This document shows positions 1 through 11,879 of a stretch of 64,000 nucleotides of DNA, piece by piece. Where the stretch lies: the NCBI GenBank assembly GCA_021399445.1, contig JAJTUQ010000004.1, positions 248,001 to 312,000 on the forward strand, given 5' to 3'. This stretch comes from Xylogone sp. PMI_703. Lineage: Eukaryota; Ascomycota; Leotiomycetes. The translations under genes and the position numbers were made by a program. The stretch's first letter is position 1. Every line of letters starts with the position of its first letter. The notes beneath the pieces were generated by a model, which made no database searches, had not been told where the DNA came from, and saw only the letters and a list, made by a program, of their open reading frames with translations.

Positions 1-809
1 CGGGCATATGTCCTCTCCCTCTGTATCTGAACATGCATGGTGGTGGCTTTGCTTTCGGTGAGCCGCGACAAGACGACGAATTTTGCGTCTCCTGGGCTAA
101 ACGTACGGGAATGCTTGTTGTGAGCATTGACTACAGGAAAGCACCTCTTTACCCATTTCCCGCAGCTACTTACGATATTGCTGCTGTTGCAAACGCAGTT
201 CTCCAGGACGAGACGTTACCTATCGACAAATCCTGTGTCGCAATTGGAGGCTTCAGCGCAGGGGGCAGTCTTGCACTTTCCGCCTCCCAAATGCCAGGCT
301 TAAAGGGTATCATCAAAGCTGCCGTGGTATATTATCCTGTTGTTGACTTTAGTGTTCCACCGAATGAAAAGCTGGAGGCTCGACCTTACAAAAGCGGACG
401 GAAAGATCGCTTTGGAGACGCGTCGTGGTGGCTTGACTGGGGATATATACGTGTTGGCCAAAACAGACGAGACGCACTGTTGAGTCCTTGCTATGCGAGA
501 AAAGAAGATCTGCCCCCATGGATCTATATAATTGGAGCACAGTGGGACATGTTCCGACTAGAAGCACAGAATATGGTTCATAAGTTAGCAGGACTAGAAG
601 CTAGGGAGAACCAAGAAGTACCGTTCGAGAAGGAGACCTATAAATGGACTCTAGCACTGGGTTGTTCGCATGGCTTTACACATAGCCGTAAGAGAAAACA
701 ATCGGGAAAATCTAAGAATGAGCTGAAGTCTGAGGAGATCTACCGCGAAGCACATGAGTGGCTGAAGAAGAGCGTGTTGATAGAATATAGCTCACGACAA
801 CATAGTTGA
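1..809 (+). CDS. alpha/beta hydrolase, HSL-type esterase/lipase (5' partial)
   Basis: The frame is open from the window edge (in-frame residues LPLYLN precede the first ATG at 33), so the true start lies upstream. An HGGGF oxyanion-hole motif, a GFSAGG nucleophile elbow (Ser), an Asp in AQWDMF and a His in CSHGFTH complete the triad of the hormone-sensitive-lipase group of alpha/beta hydrolases. It probably hydrolyses a small ester; fungal members often accompany P450s in specialised-metabolite loci, and a P450 gene follows about 1 kb downstream on the same strand. No intron is visible in the retained part. Substrate unknown. Confidence 0.85.
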   Translation, partial: GICPLPLYLNMHGGGFAFGEPRQDDEFCVSWAKRTGMLVVSIDYRKAPLYPFPAATYDIAAVANAVLQDETLPIDKSCVAIGGFSAGGSLALSASQMPGLKGIIKAAVVYYPVVDFSVPPNEKLEARPYKSGRKDRFGDASWWLDWGYIRVGQNRRDALLSPCYARKEDLPPWIYIIGAQWDMFRLEAQNMVHKLAGLEARENQEVPFEKETYKWTLALGCSHGFTHSRKRKQSGKSKNELKSEEIYREAHEWLKKSVLIEYSSRQHS

Positions 810-1790
810 CAAGCGTGAGGAGAACTAGCATGTTATTATTAGATAAAAACAGTACTTATATGGTGTGCCAGATTCCTCTCTCTCTCTTGCATTTTGCATC
901 ATCGGTTGTCTTTTCGATTCCCACTATATAGACCTAAATAGAGAATGTTCCATTGTTTCTTCACTTGCCCGCATGTGCACACCTCTGTTGCCGTTATTTT
1001 TACTCTAAAGAGGTAATTGCTAAACTTCCTCTTTCATGTACATAACTATGCCAAAATCCACACATGTGTCTTGTGCAATATTCGGGTGGCTTTCCTAGTA
1101 GTGCCACGTCTAAACAATTCTAGCTGAACAGAGTTCCCAAAGATAGAACCAAATCCAAGAACCCTTCTCGAGATAAAGGTAGGACAACGGATTTGATCTT
1201 CCGAACCGAGGTTATCTTTGAAACCGAGGTTTAGTATAATATTCCATTAACAAGTGCATGACTCGTAGTAATGATGGCACTTTGCATCTCTACCAGACTG
1301 TTACAATATTGTTGACCATCAAGCCTTACTCAGCAACTTCTTCGCTACGTATTTCTTGGTTGTATTATATTGTAGTATTGAAGTATTGTCGCCACTTTGA
1401 GATATTCTTGGCTGATTACTGGTGATTTCAAATAGCGTCATCACTTAAGAATTCAAGGTGCAGCCAAGGCAGGGGGATTAAAAGGCCGTATGTTAACTAT
1501 TCACACCAATGGAAACGGAGCATCCGAAAAAAACAGCTCTCTCGATGTTCATACAGCTTAATGGTAAGGAACTAGAGGGAGGCAAGGATTCTAAGTCGGC
1601 GTTGTGTGGTTGCGGACGGGGCAATTATCGTGCCGCTGTTCTATCTATGGGGCATATCTTCGTAATGACAATGAACGCTCGAAGAAATGTATTTAATCAG
1701 GATGGCATATACAGTTTCATCCTTTCACAATCAACTTCCTCCCGGTCTAAAATCCACTAAACCATAATATTTCCACAGTCTATTCTCCAG
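810..1790. other. intergenic, no supported gene
   Basis: AT-rich spacer between the hydrolase and the P450. An 83-codon open frame at 1509-1760 has no recognisable domain. The stretch at 1252-1290 (GCATGACTCGTA then a GGCACTTTGCATCTC-like block) resembles sequence near 20178-20220 upstream of the MFS permease and may be a decayed shared repeat. Confidence 0.5.
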
Positions 1791-3582
1791 ATGGTAGGTG
1801 GCACTAGGATAGTTGTCCTGCTGCTGCTAGGAACAGCGGCAGTAACTTATGTCTTATGTGCTGTAGCAAGACGACATCTCCCAGAATACCCATTCAAGTT
1901 AGTCTTCGTAGGCCTCATAGCATCACAAAGTTTGCTCTGGGTCATATATACGATTGAAATCTATCCTCACTTCATCAGTCCTCTTCGACATCTTCCATCA
2001 CCAAAGGTATGCAGCTACAATTAATTTGAACACAAATTAAAATAACTTCTAAATCTACTTACAGGGAGGCTATCCTTTGATCGGCCATGGCTTGGCCCAA
2101 TTTAAGAAGCCACTGGGAGAAGAATTTCTCCGTTTTCAAAGAGACGTCCCGAATAACGGCATTATTCATTTCAAGGGGTTTTTCAATTCCGACAACCTAT
2201 TTCTGACCAGCCCAAGAACCCTCGCTGATGTGCTAGTTGCTAAAACTTACCACTTCGAGAAGCCTGAGAAAAGTCGAGGTTTCCTGCGCCGCGTCCTCGG
2301 CGACGGCTTGGTCGTGGTGGAAGGTGATCTCCACAAGCACCAGCGGAAGCACATCTTGCCCAGCTTCAGCTTCCGCCATATCAAAGAACTTTATCCCGCT
2401 TTCTGGAGAAAGTCTCTTAGCCTCATTGAGTACATATCTGCTGAAGTCTTGGAGAACTCTGCGCAAGTCACTTCAGAAGGGGTGCCATTCGGCGTAACGG
2501 ACATCAATGAGTGGTCGCCAAAGGTTACCTTAGATCTAATTGGTATTGCTGGCCTAGGTAGAGATTTTAATACGATCAAAAATTCTGACGACGAGCTCGT
2601 TAAGCTTTACGAGGAGATCTTGGATCCAACGCTAGAAAAGAGAGCTTTGTTTGTAGCTCAAAGCATCGGGCCTATATGGCTACGCAAGATTCTGCTCCAT
2701 GGCCCTGATCGACGCTTTTCCGAGACTACTAGACGTCTCAGGGAGCTTTGTACCTCTTTCGTCCGCGAAAAGCGAGAGTTAATCAAAGTTGAGAGCGACC
2801 ATTCAGTAGATCTACTCTCGAAACTCATTGAATCAAATAGTTTTTCCGATCAGGAGCTGGTGGATCAGCTTTTGACATTTCTTGCAGCAGGGTAATCTAT
2901 CCATATCTTTGGGCGATTTTCAATCGTCTCTATGCGCATTACTAGAGTTTGCTGACACGTTCAAAGCCATGAGACGACTTCATCAACCTTCACTTGGGCA
3001 ACGTATCTCCTGGCCAAATATCCAAGCGTTCAATCTCGTCTGCGTGACGAAATTAGAGCACATGTCCCTGAAGAGGCATTCACAGGCACAGATTTCGACT
3101 CCGCAACGACTCTCGAATCTATGCCCCTCCTAAATGCTGTCTGTAACGAAACGCTTCGTGTTTACCCTACGGTACCACTTACCAGCAGAGTTGCAAACCG
3201 GAATACTACAATCCTAGGTCAGCATGTTCTCAAGGGCACTACAATCTTCCTCGCACCTTGGGCCACCAACCGTTCCCAAGATCTTTGGGGGCCCGACGCT
3301 GAAGAATTTATGCCGGAGCGCTGGATTAACGAAGATACTGGGACACCCAACAACACTGGAGGAGCGAAGAGCAACTACTCTATTCTCACGTTTCTACACG
3401 GCCCACGAAGCTGTATTGGACAAGGCTTTGCTAAAGCAGAGCTGCGTGCTCTGATTGCGGTCTTTGTCGACGCCTTCGAGATAGAGTTGGCCAATCCACT
3501 TGAAGTACCTCGCCCGGCCGGTCTCATTACGACAAAGCCACGAGATGGTATGAATCTGAAGTTGAAGTCTGCAAAGCGTTGA
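1791..3582 (+). CDS. cytochrome P450 monooxygenase
   Basis: Model: join(1791..2006, 2065..2891, 2967..3582), 552 aa, with GT-AG introns of 58 and 75 bp. An N-terminal hydrophobic anchor (about residues 4-50) is followed by the proline-rich hinge LPSPKGGYPLIGHG made by joining exons 1 and 2. Joining exons 2 and 3 restores the I-helix oxygen-binding motif AAGHETTSS. Then come the K-helix ETLR (ExxR), MPERW, and the haem loop FLHGPRSCIG with the Cys ligand. All P450 hallmarks are intact, so it should be a functional ER-bound haem monooxygenase. The flanking hydrolase and flavin monooxygenase suggest oxidative tailoring of a lipophilic metabolite; substrate and CYP family cannot be read by eye. 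Confidence 0.93.
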
Positions 3583-5544
3583 ATGGGTAATACAGATGCA
3601 CAGCTGTCAACAAATTCAAATATGTACACTCTTTGTATGTACACTCTTTGTGTAACTAAGTAGTTTATCCAGATAGTAGCCTCATGCTCAACTCCGTCTA
3701 CTCAAGTGACATCTCTACTTCGATTCCTGAAAAAGTGATTACTTTTATTACTCACAACATATCCTAACCCATTCAAGCTGCGTAGTAGCATATCCGTACT
3801 TGTGTCCAGCGAACAACCTAGGACCGTGGCAGTCCCTAGCTAAGTGTGTTGTGCCTTCTAGCTGAGGCCATCTTAACCAGTTCACTGCCACTGCTTTGAA
3901 CAGTCTAAGGATAAATTCTACTGTTAAAGACATGTTTTAAAAGAAATTAAACCATGTATGTAAAACTTTTAGTTGACGAGTCACACTATGTAACAGCGGC
4001 GGCCCTCGACCTCCAAACTAACCTTAATTCATGCGACCCTTGTATAAATACAGGTTGCCATTGGAGACTGGGTGAGCCAGGGGAAGAGAAAACACAGCGT
4101 TCAATAAGACGACAAACCGGCTAAGTAGGACATGTTTCTCCTCGTGTCAGATTTTAGCCCTCAGCCACTTAACATGGGGCGGAAACCTTCTTTTAACCAC
4201 CCAGTTGCTTAAGTGATAAGCAACGGTATACCAACCGACCGGTATCAGCGGCTACGTTCTCGATCGAAACTCCGATTGCGGCGGTATAAGGTTATACGCT
4301 GCAGGCTGAAACGGAGCCAGGTATCAAGAGCTTCCAATAGATGAGAACAAGTGAGCTGGCATTAATGGTCATCCAAGCATTTCTTCTGGTATTCGAATGA
4401 TTATTGAGTCAGACGCTACATTATCGAAGTCCAGCCGGTATCGGACTTAACTCGTGGTTAACCAAGGTATGAGGTTAACGCAACGCCACTATGGCTAATT
4501 AAGGTCATAATACGGATTCGTACAGATGTAGCACTCAGAAGCAATGCCCCACACCACTCGTCCACAAGTCATCATATGCTATGAGTACCCTATAAGTGAC
4601 TAATTTTTAGGCTACCAATACTAATGCTATGATTGTAGCGTGTTTCGGCACTTAGAGGTTGTTGTGTTTGAGTGGGCCAGGCAAACTACAGGGCCCCATA
4701 ATTACTGGTGGCGATGGGATAAAGCAAAGTGAAGCCAATGCAACTATGCTGATTTAGGACTGTGCACTTTCTTGGCATGCTTTAGAGGTACACTTGTGAT
4801 GTTACACGCTGTTAGCGGGGTTGAAATCCTAATCCGAGCTTCATGACGCATCCTCCGTAGAGCTTGAATCGCAAGTAGGTGGACACCAACGGAGCTGGGG
4901 AGTCCAACGATAGAGCCGGATAGCTCATGGCTCGTTTCCACAAAGACGGTGAAGGTAGTTTATTGCACCCTCCCTATACCAAGTATGGGCCGGAATCATA
5001 CCAGTCTTTGTCGCCACTAGGGTGTGAATCATATTAGGAGATCTATCTTACCTAATGGGAGGAGAAGGGAGTGAGCCTCGGCTCAGCAATCTTGTGCATA
5101 AGATCGGGTAAATAGGATGACTCCAAGAGTGGACTTCCGCAGTACCAAGCCTCTTGACTAGTTATGTAATTGTAGGCTTCCGTAACCTCCTCAGACATCG
5201 CCGTGCTGCATCTACTCTATCCCCTTTACGGCACCACCTGACACAAAGGCGCACAATATGGTAGCCTATCCCCCTTCGTATCGAATGAAGGTTGAACGAT
5301 GAGATAGCTAATTATCGTGAGCGTATAGGTTACCTTCATTAGTACCGTATTTACTGTATTTCGAAGCTGCTAGTTGCTAATAATCCAGACACAGCCAGAC
5401 TAGAACAACAGGCGTGTCAACTAAGCTTTGGGCCTTGTTTTGTTGCATAATAAAATTTAGGTGCAAGAAAACTCCTCCCTTCCCGTTCGCTGGAGCTCCA
5501 GTCATTAAGGTCTCTGCTTACTGCTCCAAATATAGACCATATTC
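3583..5544. other. gene-poor intergenic region with a 15-bp tandem duplication
   Basis: Two perfect copies of TATGTACACTCTTTG lie at 3621-3650, just after the P450 stop. The rest has no frame with recognisable domains. A minus-strand 61-codon frame at 3748-3933 looks protein-like but matches nothing I recognise. Confidence 0.5.
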
Positions 5545-7119
5545 ATGGAAGCGCCATACCGTTCCCGCGTATGCGAGACATATCCCAGCATACCTACAGT
5601 CAAACCTATTCTACGCCGAAGTCATAACAAGTCGAAAACTGGTTGTCACGCTTGCAAACGTCGACGCGTTAAATGTGACGAATTTCGGCCCACTTGGTTC
5701 GTGGCTCTGGCACTGCCTCTGAGGAATTGTACATATGCTGATGGCTTTTTTATAGTCGAAGGTGTCGAGGCTTGGGATTAAGCTGTATATTTCCTGAAAA
5801 TGATGACGAAAAGAGTGTTGAGACTACTGCTTCTGTTCGCTGGCCAGGAACCGTGGAACAAGCTTGTACGAAATGGAAAGAGTCTGGAGAGCCCCCGTTT
5901 CCTGCCCTAAGGATGGCCGCATCTCCAAGCTGGCATAATATGTCTATGACCGACTTGCGATATCTGTATCAGATGGCTGTCGTGGCTACTATGCTCGAGC
6001 TTAGCGGGACGAGCAATATGGGTCTCTCTTGGGGCGAATTTCCCATGTAAGTATCGCGGCCTTATGTACACAATCATTTCTCATCTGTGTAGCCAATGCT
6101 AATCTTATGATAGACTCTTCAAGCTTGCCACAAACTTCGATTTTGTCGCTTATGCATTGGCTGCAATGTCTGCCGAGAGACTTACATTACTGGGAAAGTC
6201 GTATGAAGCCTCTCGAGATGCCTCGCGATACCGAAATCTAGCCTTTCGTGGGCTGAGCCAAGCAATCCAATCTTTTTCTAGGGATAACGCAGATGCAATC
6301 TTAGGCGCATCTCTAGCTTGTTCATATCAAATGCCTAACGGGTCAGTACAGCAGTATCGATGAATGTGATTCAATGAAGAAAGCAGCTGCGCTGATACAA
6401 ATTCTGGGAATAGTCATTCATTAATGACGATCGGAGAGGGTATCTCTAAGGTAAGATTGAGGAACTTCAAACCTTTCTCTCTGTTTCTAATACTTTAGCA
6501 GGTCGCTTTTCGGATGCGATCGTGGTCGAAAGAATCCGCATTCCATCGTCTATTCGAGTATGACCTCCGTTACAACCATAAAGAGGCTAACATAGTATTC
6601 TCGGAAAACCGTGTCATCCTGGCAGTTAAACTCCTGGCCCAAAGTGTCAGCTCTCTAAATCGACTGGTGTTCTGTCTTCAGAAAGATAAAAATCTTGCAG
6701 TAATGTCTAGACAACTTCGAGATGTTGCACGGCTCGTTCGTGAGCAACTTCACATGGAGATCTCCACTAGGGATCAGTATCGTTTAATACACCCGTTTAC
6801 AGCTTGGTTCACCAAGTATTCAACGGCTTCTTATATAGATCTCAGCAAAAGAGATCCCCTTTTACTTTTTTTCCTGTCGCATATGTATGCGGTAGTTGTT
6901 ATGCTTGCAGTGGCTTTGCCAGCGATCGATCTTCCATTCTTTGCCTCTATTCGTCTGAGGGGTATCCTCGATATACGTCTGGTTTTGGAAAGAGAACAGG
7001 GTATTTTGTGTATGGCTTGCAATGTTTTCCACAATTACAATGAATTGATGGCCTTCCCCCTCAACACCGTTGATGTATATCAGTCGCTTTGGCAGGGGAA
7101 TCTACATTTTGTAGTATAG
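5545..7119 (+). CDS. Zn2Cys6 fungal transcription factor
   Basis: Model: join(5545..5696, 5756..6046, 6114..6341, 6414..6450, 6502..7119), 441 aa. The first splice is decisive: joining TG at 5696 to T at 5756 creates the fourth Cys and gives a perfect CX2CX6CX6CX2CX6C cluster ([11 protein letters not shown], then [11 protein letters not shown]) at about residues 34-61. The rest is the alpha-helical middle region of the family of about 400-550 aa regulators with a short C-terminal domain. Four introns of 51-72 bp, one flanking a 37-bp mini-exon, so exon 4 is the least certain. It sits between the P450 and the FAD monooxygenase and is a candidate local regulator. Confidence 0.85.
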
Positions 7120-7976
7120 TTGACGGACTACCCCAGTATTATCTAAGGTAGTTTTATGCTGATTCAGTTTGTTATCTGCCCTAAATCCACCAATAAACAG
7201 CACTAGGTATGAGGCAAGGTACAGAAATCTGAATCTTAGACTATTTTCCTAGACTAGTTCGAGAATATTAGTATGTTTCCAGGTGCTCGTGCCGGCCGGC
7301 AAGTCATTATGAGATGACACAAAATGGACCCATACCTGTACAAGAGCCGAGAGCCATGCTGCATATCCATACGTCCACTATGTCAAAGAATAATCAATCC
7401 AATTGCGTTGGACGTCTGTACGCTTCCAACTTTCTCTCTCCAGTCCCTTTCCCCCGTCTTCCTCCAAATAAGGGGAAGTGCTCTTACTCACAAATAACTA
7501 GTACTTAATGGTTAGGAGAAACAATTTACAAATCATAGTTCCACAGGGGTCATCCTAGTGGAACATAAGTCGTCTTGCTAGTTGCATCGTACGGGTTGAC
7601 TGAATCAACGAAGCGTAAAGGTGATTAACTGCGGACTAACTGTCTACATAGATAGGAAGTCGGCGCGTGCAATTCGCCGGTGACAAGCCTGCCATCAGAT
7701 AGCCACCTGCTTTCTCATGGGTATAATTAATTTCATATAGCCGCGTTTCCTAGCTCGTGTGAGATTATAGGTCTCATAGATATTCCTGGTGATTGAGAAT
7801 ATCAGCCTTGGATTCAAAGAACCTCGGCACAGGTACAAGCGCTACCAGAGTGCTAGAGCATGAGTGCGATCCGAAGTCTGTTCCACTGTCCGTGTATATT
7901 AAATTACTTCTCTGTCAGCGTTGTGTATCCTCTGTACCTCCTCTTCTTCATTCTCGACTGTTTTACATATTCCAAA
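7120..7976. other. intergenic / promoter of the FAD monooxygenase
   Basis: No convincing gene. A GCCGGCCGGC palindrome lies near 7290. An in-frame extension upstream of 7977 (from 7860) is hydrophobic but lacks the Rossmann start and is treated as leader. Confidence 0.4.
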
Positions 7977-9392
7977 ATGCTAGAAAGTCAAACATCGCAT
8001 TTCAAAGCAATCATTGTGGGTGGATCTGTCACAGGGCTCACATTAGCGCATGCTTTTGACACCGCCGGGATTGACTATGTTCTCCTCGAAGGACGTGATC
8101 ATGTTGCGCCTGCTGCCGGTGCTACCATCGTGATTATGCCAAACGGTGCAAGGATTCTGGACCAACTGGGAATTTATGAGCAAATGAAATTAATCTTCGA
8201 GCCTATGGTTGCCTCTACGATATGGAGATCGGATGGCAAACTTATGTCACGCGTTGAGTGGCCGAAAATTATTCACGAGAGGTGAGACGGCTCCAGATTT
8301 GTAGCATCATGAGCTTAAGGACGATGCTGATGTGCGTAGATTTGGATACCCCGCAGCGATGTTCGAGCGGCAGAAATTTCTTCAATCACTTTATGACCAG
8401 CTGGGGAGCAAGGAAAGGATCCTTGTCAACAAACGGGTTGTAATGGTTAACCATAGATCAGACTCAGTCTCAGTGCTATGCGCGGACGGCTCAGAGTATG
8501 TTGGTGACATAGTGGTTGGTGCAGATGGGATCCATAGCATTGTCCGCCAGGAGATGCAAAGATATGCAGAGCAAGTCTCTCCAGGCCTAATGCGTCAGGA
8601 CAAAGAATGTATAACGGCTGAGTACAATTGCATTTTTGGAGTTTCTTCTCCTATGCCATTCCATTTACCAGGGCACGTTCATATCTCGTCCGCCATCGAT
8701 CACTCCAGCTTGCTATTCGTTGGTAAAGACTCCTTGCCTCAGTGGTTTTTTGTGCAAAGGATGGACCAGAAATATTTGGGCTCTCACATACCACGGTTTA
8801 CACAAGCACAAATGCAGGCACAAGTCCAAAAATTCAAAGATTTTAAATTTGCTAAAGGTGTGTCATTCAAAGATCTGCTAGGGTCAACAGGAACAATGAG
8901 TTACGTGGTCGCAGAAGAGGCAGTGCATGACTTCTGGACACATGGCAGAATAGTGTGCATAGGGGATTCAGTCCATAAAATGACGCCAAATGTGAGCCAT
9001 CAAAGTGTCCTCATCGAGATAACATACACTAACTATATTGATGATCAGCTTGGTCAAGGCGGGAACCAATCCATCGAAAGCGTTGCAGTCCTGACAAATG
9101 CTCTCTTTGAGTTACTAGGCCGTAATGAAAGACCGCATCCTCCCATCTCAGACCTTGAGATTGCCTTCCTGAAATATCAAAACAAGCGAAAAGCCCGCGC
9201 AGCGAGGTTCGTCGAGATCTCAGGTAAGCTTACTCGGTATGAAGCATTAGCTACGCCTTCGATCGCTCATAGGTTCCTCCATTCGGAACTACTTACCACA
9301 AGTACGCTTGCCGGTAAGTCTCTGCATGATGAGAATTGAGTTTATAAGCACGGGTGCTGAATGCAGATAGACTTGCAAACAGCGTGGTATAG
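7977..9392 (+). CDS. FAD-dependent epoxidase-type monooxygenase, C-terminus frameshifted
   Basis: Model: join(7977..8281, 8340..8991, 9049..9313, 9367..9392), about 415 aa. The N-terminus has the Rossmann motif IIVGGSVTGL; the centre has VVGADGIHS (DG motif); joining exons 2 and 3 restores the FAD-ribityl motif GDSVHKMTPN-LGQGGN, typical of the PaxM/AusM-like group that epoxidises isoprenoid chains in indole-diterpene and meroterpenoid pathways. After the last intron the frame reads DRLANSVV and stops at 9390, whereas the family's C-terminal region continues in another frame (RGAPKLGHLSLPKHQEG, about 9393-9450). This implies a one-base indel near 9387-9391 and loss of the C-terminal membrane part, or a sequence error. 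The 57-bp intron at 8992-9048 keeps frame and has no stop. Confidence 0.85.
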
Positions 9393-9579
9393 AGGCGCGC
9401 CAAAGTTGGGCCATTTATCACTGCCTAAACATCAAGAAGGGATTACAGCATGGAAGGAGGATTCGATTGTACCGGGATTACGGACCACTATAGCGCAGTC
9501 AGTAAAATCCCTAATATTGGATAGCAAAATACTTACATTTATAGACTTTAACAATCCGTACAAGAACAATGTGGCATGA

Positions 9580-10532
9580 GGGCACGAAGTAAGGCGAAGC
9601 AACTTGTGGAAGGTGGCTGTGGTGACGTTCCGGTTCCTCTATTTCTCGGAAGATATCTAAAGTAATTAGTTGATCTTTTTTTCTACTCGTTTTCTTGTTT
9701 CGTTTCGGACGTACACAAAGTCTCGCCAATATTGATATTGATTGGTCAGCGTCATATTTGTACTCAGTTAGTCGGTTCATTAGGCAGTTTTGCTGGCCTT
9801 CATCTCATACATATAATAGACTGATTGTTCTTTACAAGGACAGTGCGCAAGGATTGGTGCAAAGGTAAACTTCAGATATCAATCTGAGCTCGTATGGTTT
9901 AATTTTGCCGCCGATCTGAAGCGCAAATACCGTTTGGAAGACTTCCTTCTAAGATATCTAAGTAAGATAGAACTTCTAAAGCTCGAAATTTGAGTTGTAT
10001 CTTTATATTTCCATGTGCTCTCCCTCTACACTCCATCTACAATGAGTATTGATAGACAGTGCGGTAGGTTGTGTATGACCGAAGAAATATCAATGGAACA
10101 ACTGGCATCAGCACTATTATCGGAGGTAAGAGGTCCGCTGGTACAACTTTTAGATTTCTCTACTAGCTTCCTAGCGCAACGCGAGCTAGGAGTGTACTTG
10201 ATTGTGTGAATTTAAAGAAAATTGTAATGCAGTGTTACTGGTTAGATCAGAAGAAAAATGGACCCTACAGATTCCACCTGTAATGCTATCGGAATTGAAG
10301 AAGACTGTGATACAGAAAATAACCTGAGAAGGGTGGCCACACAAGGTATTTTATCATAAGTTGGTTATATCCGGACAGACTCTAATTGATTAACCCGTCG
10401 TTGAAGGTATAGATGGGCACAGTGATACATAAGTAAAGTCCCAATAAACTATTCTCCCTGTACTTCAGACAATGGATCTGTTATGTATCTCAACATCGAA
10501 TATCTCCTGCGGCTATACGACTGTATGCAATA
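9580..10532. other. intergenic, possible tiny hypothetical gene at 10042-10289
   Basis: An ATG at 10042 opens MSIDRQCGRLCMTEE. Removing a putative intron starting GTAAGAGG at 10127 and ending at a CTAG near 10170 would give roughly 65 residues ending near 10282. No family recognised; it could equally be noise or a decayed exon. Confidence 0.2.
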
Positions 10533-11879
10533 TCATTGTCGAGCTTTCTCAGAGCTGATCTGTACTGGGAGTTTCAAACATACACTCGAAGCAGGCACCC
10601 CGTTTCCATGCCTGTAGATCGTAAGTTTAAGATCTAAAGAGTAGATCCTCGATATGGTGCACGAGTGAAATGTTGGAATCCAAGCTTTGGAGTTTGGCAG
10701 GGTCAACGGAACGATGATAGTTGCCGTGTAAAATAAGTCGCCGTTCTGTTCAGCATCAGACGAGACGGAGTGATCAGAGTTGGCAGTCACCGCAGAATGG
10801 TAACGTCCGAGTTGGGAATTACTACTATCGTAGGATTCAAGTTCATGCTTAGTCCATGTTACCGCTGCCATGCATCGAGAAGAAAGAGGAATAGACGTGT
10901 TATATGCCCCTCGAGTAGGATCGTAATCGGTTAATACGTACACGAAATCTATGAGAGTTTGTGTGAGACGAATGGAGTAGAATGTCGATACGTCGATCTT
11001 AGATGTGAGATTACCTAGACGTGGTGGTTTGTATGCAAAATCGTAAGGGTCGAATCGGAGAGTGAGATTTGTAAATGTCGTTATTGGTGTTGTGTCGCTG
11101 ATCGTGTGTGAAGTCGGAATGGGGACAACGAAAGCACCGGGCTGAGCAGCCGAAACAGTGATTTTTCCAAATTTGCCCGATAAAACTCCCCTTTTTAGGG
11201 GTTTGGATCGTGAGAGGCAGTAATAACTGTCATGGGGTGTGATGTTCATGGGAGGCGCAGCTGGGATCGTCGGAAGGACATTCAGTCTTCTCGTACCCTC
11301 AGCTAGAACAACTTCTTTTCCATCTTGGTTATGGCATCGTAAAACTCGTACTCTGAGAAAATACTGAATATTGGCCATCTCAGGACAAAAGTCTTCCAGA
11401 TTACCGTATTCCCGATTGCCCATGCTGGGTGGGAGTTGGAGATGTGCGTACTGGACATGGTCGGCCTCCACGTTGTGAGAGCAGGATGACGGGAGGAGCT
11501 GCTCTGGGATGACAAAGTTGAATGGGAACGTATGTATTCTTGCTTCCGTAATATGTAGAAGAGGATTGTCGAACACCGGTATCGGCATGGCCAGCTTGAG
11601 GAAAGTGTGGCTGACTGTTCTGCGTTTTATCCCGGTTACTCGAGAGATGCTCTCTACAAAAGTCCTAGCTATTCCTTCCAGAGTAATCTCCACCACTTCG
11701 AATTGTGAGTCATCAGTTCTGATTTCAACTCGGCCGGATAAAGCGTCAGAATTAGTGTAGAAATCATTGTCGTTGTGGTTCTCCAGAATTATCTCCATTT
11801 CAGCCTTGCTCACATGTGTCATCTTTCTGATGTAGGTCGAAAGAGCACATGTAGTGATGGAGATGGAGCTTCCAGACAT
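10533..11879 (-). CDS. arrestin-like (Arrestin_N fold) protein
   Basis: Single-exon frame, 448 aa from the ATG at 11879; the frame extends upstream only through a TTG. The order of beta-strand signatures fits fungal arrestin-related proteins: an N-terminal block (MEIILENHND, LSGRVEI, ITLEGIARTF), a middle block (FPFNFVIPEQLLPSS, VQYFLRVRV-like strand) and a long C-terminal beta-rich part. Known family members adapt membrane transporters to Rsp5-type ubiquitin ligases; I see no obvious PPxY motif, so a ligase-adaptor role is not demonstrated. Not an expected member of a metabolite cluster; it more likely marks the housekeeping background. Confidence 0.75.
   Translation of the reverse strand: MSGSSISITTCALSTYIRKMTHVSKAEMEIILENHNDNDFYTNSDALSGRVEIRTDDSQFEVVEITLEGIARTFVESISRVTGIKRRTVSHTFLKLAMPIPVFDNPLLHITEARIHTFPFNFVIPEQLLPSSCSHNVEADHVQYAHLQLPPSMGNREYGNLEDFCPEMANIQYFLRVRVLRCHNQDGKEVVLAEGTRRLNVLPTIPAAPPMNITPHDSYYCLSRSKPLKRGVLSGKFGKITVSAAQPGAFVVPIPTSHTISDTTPITTFTNLTLRFDPYDFAYKPPRLGNLTSKIDVSTFYSIRLTQTLIDFVYVLTDYDPTRGAYNTSIPLSSRCMAAVTWTKHELESYDSSNSQLGRYHSAVTANSDHSVSSDAEQNGDLFYTATIIVPLTLPNSKAWIPTFHSCTISRIYSLDLKLTIYRHGNGVPASSVCLKLPVQISSEKARQ

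Noticed and set aside
1509..1760. 83-codon frame upstream of the P450
   Set aside because: No recognisable motif, ends just before the P450 start; probably leader sequence.
3748..3933. 61-codon minus-strand frame with protein-like composition
   Set aside because: Too short and no family recognised; kept only as a note in the intergenic entry.
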